Below are positions 63,395 to 64,000 of a DNA stretch of 64,000 nt, piece by piece; position 1 is the stretch's first letter, and the number at the start of each line of letters is the position of its first letter. The DNA is from Cryobacterium psychrotolerans. Lineage in GTDB: Bacteria > Actinomycetota > Actinomycetes > Actinomycetales > Microbacteriaceae. The stretch is taken from the NCBI RefSeq assembly GCF_900101115.1, contig NZ_FNFU01000003.1:151745-215744 (forward strand), given 5' to 3'. The notes beneath the pieces were generated by a model that was given only the letters and a program-made list of their open reading frames with translations, was not told the origin of the DNA and searched no databases. A program made the translations under genes and the position numbers.

Positions 63395-64000
63395 TTAAAC
63401 CGCCAGGAACTCGGTGAGGGTACGGATGGGATCGTTCGTGACGAGGGCCTCGCCGACGAGCACGACGTCGGCGCCGGCCGCGCGGTAATGGGCGACGTCG
63501 GCCGCCGTCTTGACCGCGGACTCAGCGACGCGCACGACGCCGGACGGGATGCGGTCGGCGAGCGTTCCGAACAGGTTCTGGTCGAGCTCGAACGTCGACA
63601 GGTCTCGGGCGTTCACCCCGACGAGGCTGGCGCCGATGTCGAGAGCCCGGTGCACCTCGTCGGCGCTGTGCGTTTCGACCAGCGCGGTCATGCCCAGTTC
63701 GCGCACGAGGTCGTGCAGGGACTGGAGGGTTCCCTGGTCCAGCGCGGCGACGATGAGGAGCACGAGGTCGGCTCCGGCGGCCCTGGCCTCGAAGACCTGG
63801 TACGGGTCACCGATGAAGTCCTTGCGCAGCACGGGGATGCTCACGGCGGCCCGCACCTGCTCCAGGTCGTTCAGCGACCCCTTGAACCGTCGGCCTTCGG
63901 TGAGCACGCTGATGGCGCTGGCCCCGCCGAACTCGTAGGACACGGCGAGGGCGGCCGGGTCGGGGATCTCGGCGAGCCGGCCCCTGGAGGGGCTGGCGCG
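63395..64000 (-). CDS. trpC: Indole-3-glycerol phosphate synthase (5' end missing)
   Basis: TIM-barrel enzyme producing indole-glycerol-phosphate, substrate of TrpA. The frame stays open to the right edge (about 202 residues visible), where it reads [19 protein letters not shown], the usual region just after the catalytic KRxSPS segment, so 55-60 N-terminal residues are missing. Further motifs are [45 protein letters not shown] and [18 protein letters not shown]. Together trpC-trpB-trpA form one operon; no trpD or trpE is seen. Confidence 0.95.
   Translation of the reverse strand, partial: RASPSRGRLAEIPDPAALAVSYEFGGASAISVLTEGRRFKGSLNDLEQVRAAVSIPVLRKDFIGDPYQVFEARAAGADLVLLIVAALDQGTLQSLHDLVRELGMTALVETHSADEVHRALDIGASLVGVNARDLSTFELDQNLFGTLADRIPSGVVRVAESAVKTAADVAHYRAAGADVVLVGEALVTNDPIRTLTEFLAV

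Overview
The window is a GC-rich stretch of an actinobacterial chromosome. Actinobacteria-specific genes (rbpA, whiA, opcA, an ANTAR response regulator, the actinobacterial GlgA type), a L31 without zinc cysteines and frequent GTG/TTG starts point to Actinomycetota, most likely order Micrococcales, family Microbacteriaceae. The family placement is inference from gene order and codon style, not from a marker gene. Coding density is very high. I see no insertion sequence, prophage, integron, CRISPR array, toxin-antitoxin pair or biosynthetic cluster. Nearly every gene is core metabolism or information processing, and I do not find an obvious undescribed multi-gene system. The more interesting signals lie in the small intergenic gaps.

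Layout. 1-5.9 kb: a Sir2 deacetylase cut by the left edge, a histidine phosphatase, a coupled glycosyltransferase/hydrolase pair, trehalose synthase and a DEDDh exonuclease. 6.1-10.5 kb: ribosomal protein L31, an orphan ABC ATPase, and divergent glgA and glgC-serB. 10.5-15.1 kb: fabG, a three-gene coupled unit ending in SURF1, an ABC-F protein and a TetR regulator. 15.3-19.4 kb (minus): the Fe-S assembly operon sufB-sufD-Rieske ferredoxin-sufC-sufT. 19.7-21.6 kb: convergent ctaA and ctaB (heme A synthesis). 21.9-30.0 kb (plus): tkt-tal-pgi-zwf-opcA-pgl, the pentose phosphate operon. 30.1-50.6 kb (minus): rbpA, secG, tpiA-pgk-gapA, sodA, whiA, rapZ, uvrC, uvrA, uvrB, coaE, rpsA, a DUF885 protein and polA. 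50.6-54.1 kb: a PaaI-type thioesterase, a PdtaR-like regulator, tRNA-Leu(CAA), a NUDIX hydrolase and pyk. 54.1-64.0 kb (minus): gltD-gltB, lgt, and trpA-trpB-trpC, with trpC cut by the right edge.

How the genes work together. Most of the central carbon machinery is here: lower glycolysis (tpiA, gapA, pgk, pyk), the oxidative pentose phosphate branch with the OpcA activator, and storage sugar (glgC, glgA, treS). suf and the ctaA/ctaB pair supply cofactors for respiration, with SURF1 for cytochrome oxidase assembly. uvrABC and polA form a near-continuous nucleotide-excision-repair block. gltBD and trpCBA provide nitrogen assimilation and tryptophan.

Non-coding signals. At least eleven genes have a TAnnnT -10 hexamer 6-7 bases before the start codon, usually TAGGCT or TAGACT, which implies leaderless mRNAs. 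A set of long imperfect palindromes sits directly after gene 3' ends (30020, 44330, 47831, 51919, 52495). One of them can pair with the Shine-Dalgarno sequence of coaE. The suf and rpsA 5' leaders contain clear hairpins. These are the points most worth checking.
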